Part shown: in pieces, positions 61,922 to 64,000 of the stretch
How the letters are laid out: the number at the start of each line of letters is the position of its first letter
How positions within the stretch are numbered: position 1 is the first letter of the stretch
Source: an uncultured Pelagibacteraceae bacterium
GTDB lineage: Bacteria > Pseudomonadota > Alphaproteobacteria > Pelagibacterales > Pelagibacteraceae
DNA length: 64,000 nt
Assembly: GCA_902625715.1 (NCBI GenBank)
Contig: CACOCP010000001.1
Location: 186,001 to 250,000, forward strand
Reading direction: 5' to 3'
Translations under genes and position numbers: made by a program
The notes under the pieces: model-generated
The model's input: the letters and a program-made list of their open reading frames with translations, nothing else
Database searches by the model: none
What the model was told of the DNA's origin: nothing

Positions 61922-62797
61922 ATGTTTTCAAAAATAAAATCAAAGGATAAAGCTGCTAAACTTAAAGAGCGTTTAAACAAAAAAGAAATTATAGTAATGC
62001 CAGGATGTTTTGACTCTCTTTCGGCAAAACTAATTGAAAAAGAAGGTTTAGAAATTGGTTTTATGTCTGGTTTTAGTGTTTCGTCTACAAGACTTGGAAT
62101 GCCAGATACTGGCTTAATCTCATTTTCTGAAATGGCTGATCAGGTAAGAAATATTTGTAATTCAACATCTATACCAATTATTTTTGATGGAGATACAGGA
62201 TATGGAAATTCTGTAAATGTATTTAGAACAGTGCGTGGTTATGCGGATGCAGGAGCAGCAGGGGTGATGATTGAAGATCAAAAATGGCCAAAAAAATGTG
62301 GTCACACAAAAGGCAAAGACGTTGTTGACTTAGGTGAAGCTAAATCAAGAATTAAAGCAGCAGTCGATGCTAGCAAATTTGGAGATAAAGATATTTTAAT
62401 TATGGCTCGAACAGATGCAATTGCAACAAGAGGCTTGGATGATGCAATAGAGAGAATGAAAGCTTTTTCAGAAATTGGTGCTGATATTTTATTTATTGAA
62501 GCTGTAAAATCCAAAGATGATATGAAAAGAATAATTAAGGAGGTTCCAGGTCACCATATGATTAATTTAATTGAAGATGGAGATACACCATTGTTAGGAA
62601 TAGATGAGCTAGAAGAAATTGGCTATAAAATAGCAGTGATGCCACTTACTCTAATGAGTGCTTCAGTAAAAACTATGCAGGAATGTTTGAAAAATATGAA
62701 GAATAAAGTTTATAACACAAACGTCTCAAAATTCTCTGAATTAAGAGATATCGTAGGTTTCAATGAATACTATGAGATTGAGGATAAATATAAATAG
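61922..62797 (+). CDS. Isocitrate lyase/PEP-mutase-family enzyme (2-methylisocitrate lyase-like)
   Basis: A 291-residue (beta/alpha)8 enzyme. It has MPGCFDSLSAKLIEKEGLE (residues 26-44), IPIIFDGDTGYGNSVNVFRTV with the metal-binding Asp, GAAGVMIEDQKWPKKCGHTKGK (KKCGH catalytic loop, near 117-121), and ILIMARTDAIATRG. The family includes methylisocitrate lyase, oxaloacetate decarboxylase, dimethylmalate lyase and phosphonopyruvate hydrolase. It follows dctM by 2 bp, so the likely substrate is an imported C4-C7 acid. The precise reaction is not decided. Confidence 0.85.
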   Translation: MFSKIKSKDKAAKLKERLNKKEIIVMPGCFDSLSAKLIEKEGLEIGFMSGFSVSSTRLGMPDTGLISFSEMADQVRNICNSTSIPIIFDGDTGYGNSVNVFRTVRGYADAGAAGVMIEDQKWPKKCGHTKGKDVVDLGEAKSRIKAAVDASKFGDKDILIMARTDAIATRGLDDAIERMKAFSEIGADILFIEAVKSKDDMKRIIKEVPGHHMINLIEDGDTPLLGIDELEEIGYKIAVMPLTLMSASVKTMQECLKNMKNKVYNTNVSKFSELRDIVGFNEYYEIEDKYK

Positions 62798-62809
62798 AGG
62801 TAGTTGTAA

Positions 62810-63397
62810 TTAAAAAATTTCACACAGTTTACTTAAAGCAAACATTCCAGGATCATCAAATTCTTTTGTTTTGTCTTCAAACATTCTTGCTCTACCAATC
62901 AAAATTTTCTTTCCTTTAAAATTTTCTAAAGCTTCTAAACACGCTGATTTAATATCATTATTGTAATTATTACTCTTATTTATTCTGTTTATTATTAAGT
63001 CTAGTGTATCTGCAATTGTTTTATCACCTAAATTTGTTTTACCTCTCTCTAAAATTGTCTTAAGAGCTATTTCAAATAAGCTGATTATATCATCATGATC
63101 ACAATGTGTTTTACCCTGCATTATTTTTGAGATATTCATTAATGAAAACGCTATTAGTGTTCCAAAACTAGATCCTGACCTTTTAACAAAAGCTTTTGAG
63201 CAAACCATAAAATTTACTCCCATATCATTGTTAAAAGAAACCTTATTTTTCTGAATTTCCTCTAATCCATGAAGGATAGTAATACCTAAATCTCCATCTC
63301 CAATTTTAGCATCAGCAGAGTTGAATTCATCGTAATATTTTTTGGATTGGTCAAATAATTTATCCAATATTATTATTAAATTTTCTTTATTTAACAT
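62810..63397 (-). CDS. dhaL: Dihydroxyacetone kinase DhaL-type subunit
   Basis: A 195-residue DAK2/DhaL ADP-binding domain. The metal/ADP site is FNSADAKIGDGDLGITILHGLEE (residues 20-42, Asp-rich), then KRSGSSFGTLIAFSL and the LGDKTIADTLDLI block (near 118-130). In PTS-linked systems DhaL carries ADP; in ATP-dependent kinases it is the C-terminal domain. It starts 1 bp after DhaK stops, convergent with the lyase gene. The substrate dihydroxyacetone or a related triose is inferred from the family. Confidence 0.85.
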   Translation of the reverse strand: MLNKENLIIILDKLFDQSKKYYDEFNSADAKIGDGDLGITILHGLEEIQKNKVSFNNDMGVNFMVCSKAFVKRSGSSFGTLIAFSLMNISKIMQGKTHCDHDDIISLFEIALKTILERGKTNLGDKTIADTLDLIINRINKSNNYNNDIKSACLEALENFKGKKILIGRARMFEDKTKEFDDPGMFALSKLCEIF

Positions 63398-63398
63398 T

Positions 63399-64000
63399 TT
63401 AATTTGTCCAGAATGGACAATTAGTAGGAGCTAATAAATATTCTTTAATAATATTATTAAGCTTTAAAACAGTAACTGACATTCCAGCCATTTCCATCGA
63501 AGTTGCATACCTTCCAACATAGTTTTTAAAAATTTTTATATTTTTTTTATTAAAATTTTCGACAACTCTTCTTGATACAATATAAAGTTCCTCAAGTGGA
63601 GTTGCTCCGAGACTATTTATCATTAATCCTATCTCTTGATCTGATAAATTAAAATCATTTAGTATTCTATTACATATATCGTCTGTTAAATCATTTGCTG
63701 ACTTTAACTTTTCCCTTGAAATGCCGGGCTCACCATGAATACCCATTCCGATTTCTATTTCATCATTATTAATTTCAAAAGTTGGTTTTCCAGCCTCTGG
63801 TAATATACATGGAGAAAGAGCAACACCTAAAGTTCTTATATTTGAGTTAGTTTCACTTGCTATTTTATATACTTCATTCAGAGAAACTCCTGTTTCAGCT
63901 AACGCTCCTGCAACTTTAAAAACAAATATCATACCAGCAATACCTCGTCTTTTTTCTTTTTCTTCAGGTTTTGCACTTGCAATATCATCTGCAACTATAA
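63399..64000 (-). CDS. dhaK: Dihydroxyacetone kinase DhaK-type subunit (5' end outside window)
   Basis: The visible frame runs to the last base of the window without an in-frame stop. It reads ADDIASAKPEEKEKRRGIAGM just inside the right edge, so the track start at 63932 is internal. Family motifs are KVAGALAETGVSLNEV and MGIHGEPGISREK (the conserved GMGIHGEPG). The N-terminal part, with the substrate-binding His, lies outside. With DhaL it would phosphorylate dihydroxyacetone. The operon direction is leftwards. Confidence 0.85.
   Translation of the reverse strand, partial: IVADDIASAKPEEKEKRRGIAGMIFVFKVAGALAETGVSLNEVYKIASETNSNIRTLGVALSPCILPEAGKPTFEINNDEIEIGMGIHGEPGISREKLKSANDLTDDICNRILNDFNLSDQEIGLMINSLGATPLEELYIVSRRVVENFNKKNIKIFKNYVGRYATSMEMAGMSVTVLKLNNIIKEYLLAPTNCPFWTN

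Noticed and set aside
1-64000. CRISPR array, prophage, transposase or rRNA
   Set aside because: No repeat-spacer arrays, integrase, transposase or rRNA-like sequence was seen.

Overview
The window is a gene-dense, strongly AT-rich bacterial chromosome segment that looks like SAR11 (Candidatus Pelagibacter, Alphaproteobacteria) or a very close relative. I base this on the very low G+C, lysine/isoleucine/asparagine-rich proteins, near-absence of non-coding DNA, many 1-20 bp gene overlaps, and a set of genes typical of that clade: a TPP-riboswitch-controlled sodium symporter (ThiV type), a DmdA-like GcvT-family protein, a taurine/sulfonate locus, an AprMBA cluster, TRAP transporters and many single-subunit exporters. 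No rRNA, convincing tRNA, CRISPR, IS element or phage gene was seen.

Layout. 1-2.4 kb: the end of an Asp/Glu racemase, an MFS transporter and a LysE exporter. 2.4-13.7 kb: first sulfonate block, with an HpsN-type dehydrogenase, Pta, an SBF transporter, an Ldh_2/ComC-like dehydrogenase, the TauABC importer (TauC unusually large), a Tpa-type aminotransferase and alanine dehydrogenase. 13.7-19.8 kb: tesA divergent from a YbbA/YbbP-like ABC pair, then thioredoxin, cytochrome b561, cytochrome c-prime, DoxX and DUF4396. 19.9-25.9 kb: an ABC-2 exporter, the DmdA-like protein, a TauE/SafE protein, and the TPP riboswitch with its symporter. 26-35 kb: housekeeping and stress genes (alternative oxidase, flavodoxin, RseP, HU, Amt, Bcp, rhodanese, RecX, CysQ, MnmA). 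35.7-41.1 kb: MetC, an MFS protein and a PabB-PabA-PabC-HIT run with overlapping ends. 41.2-50.5 kb: second sulfur block, with AprM-AprB-AprA plus a 116-aa unknown, TauE/SafE and YeiH exporters, SuyAB and Xsc. 50.5-56.2 kb: FAD oxidoreductase, aminotransferase, photolyase, a DUF4174-like protein and an orphan type IV prepilin. 56.4-56.66 kb: a perfect 101-bp inverted repeat. 56.6-64 kb: glutamate dehydrogenase, EamA, a TRAP operon with a PEP-mutase-family lyase, and DhaL/DhaK running off the end.

How the genes fit together (inference from families). TauABC imports taurine or a related sulfonate. Tpa transfers the amino group to pyruvate, giving sulfoacetaldehyde, and Ald recycles alanine to pyruvate and ammonium. 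Xsc makes acetyl phosphate and sulfite, and Pta makes acetyl-CoA. A parallel C3 route would use HpsN (dihydroxypropanesulfonate to sulfolactate), a ComC-like dehydrogenase (sulfolactate/sulfopyruvate) and SuyAB (sulfolactate to pyruvate and sulfite). The sulfite could be oxidised by AprMBA to APS, or exported, or exported after oxidation by the TauE/SafE and YeiH proteins. Sat is not in the window. The two halves lie about 35 kb apart with unrelated genes between them.

The most unusual structure is the 101-bp perfect inverted duplication at 56400-56657. It contains the 3' end of gdhA and most of a 37-codon lysine-rich ORF. It is either a recent template-switch event, an actively maintained hairpin, or an assembly/amplification artefact.
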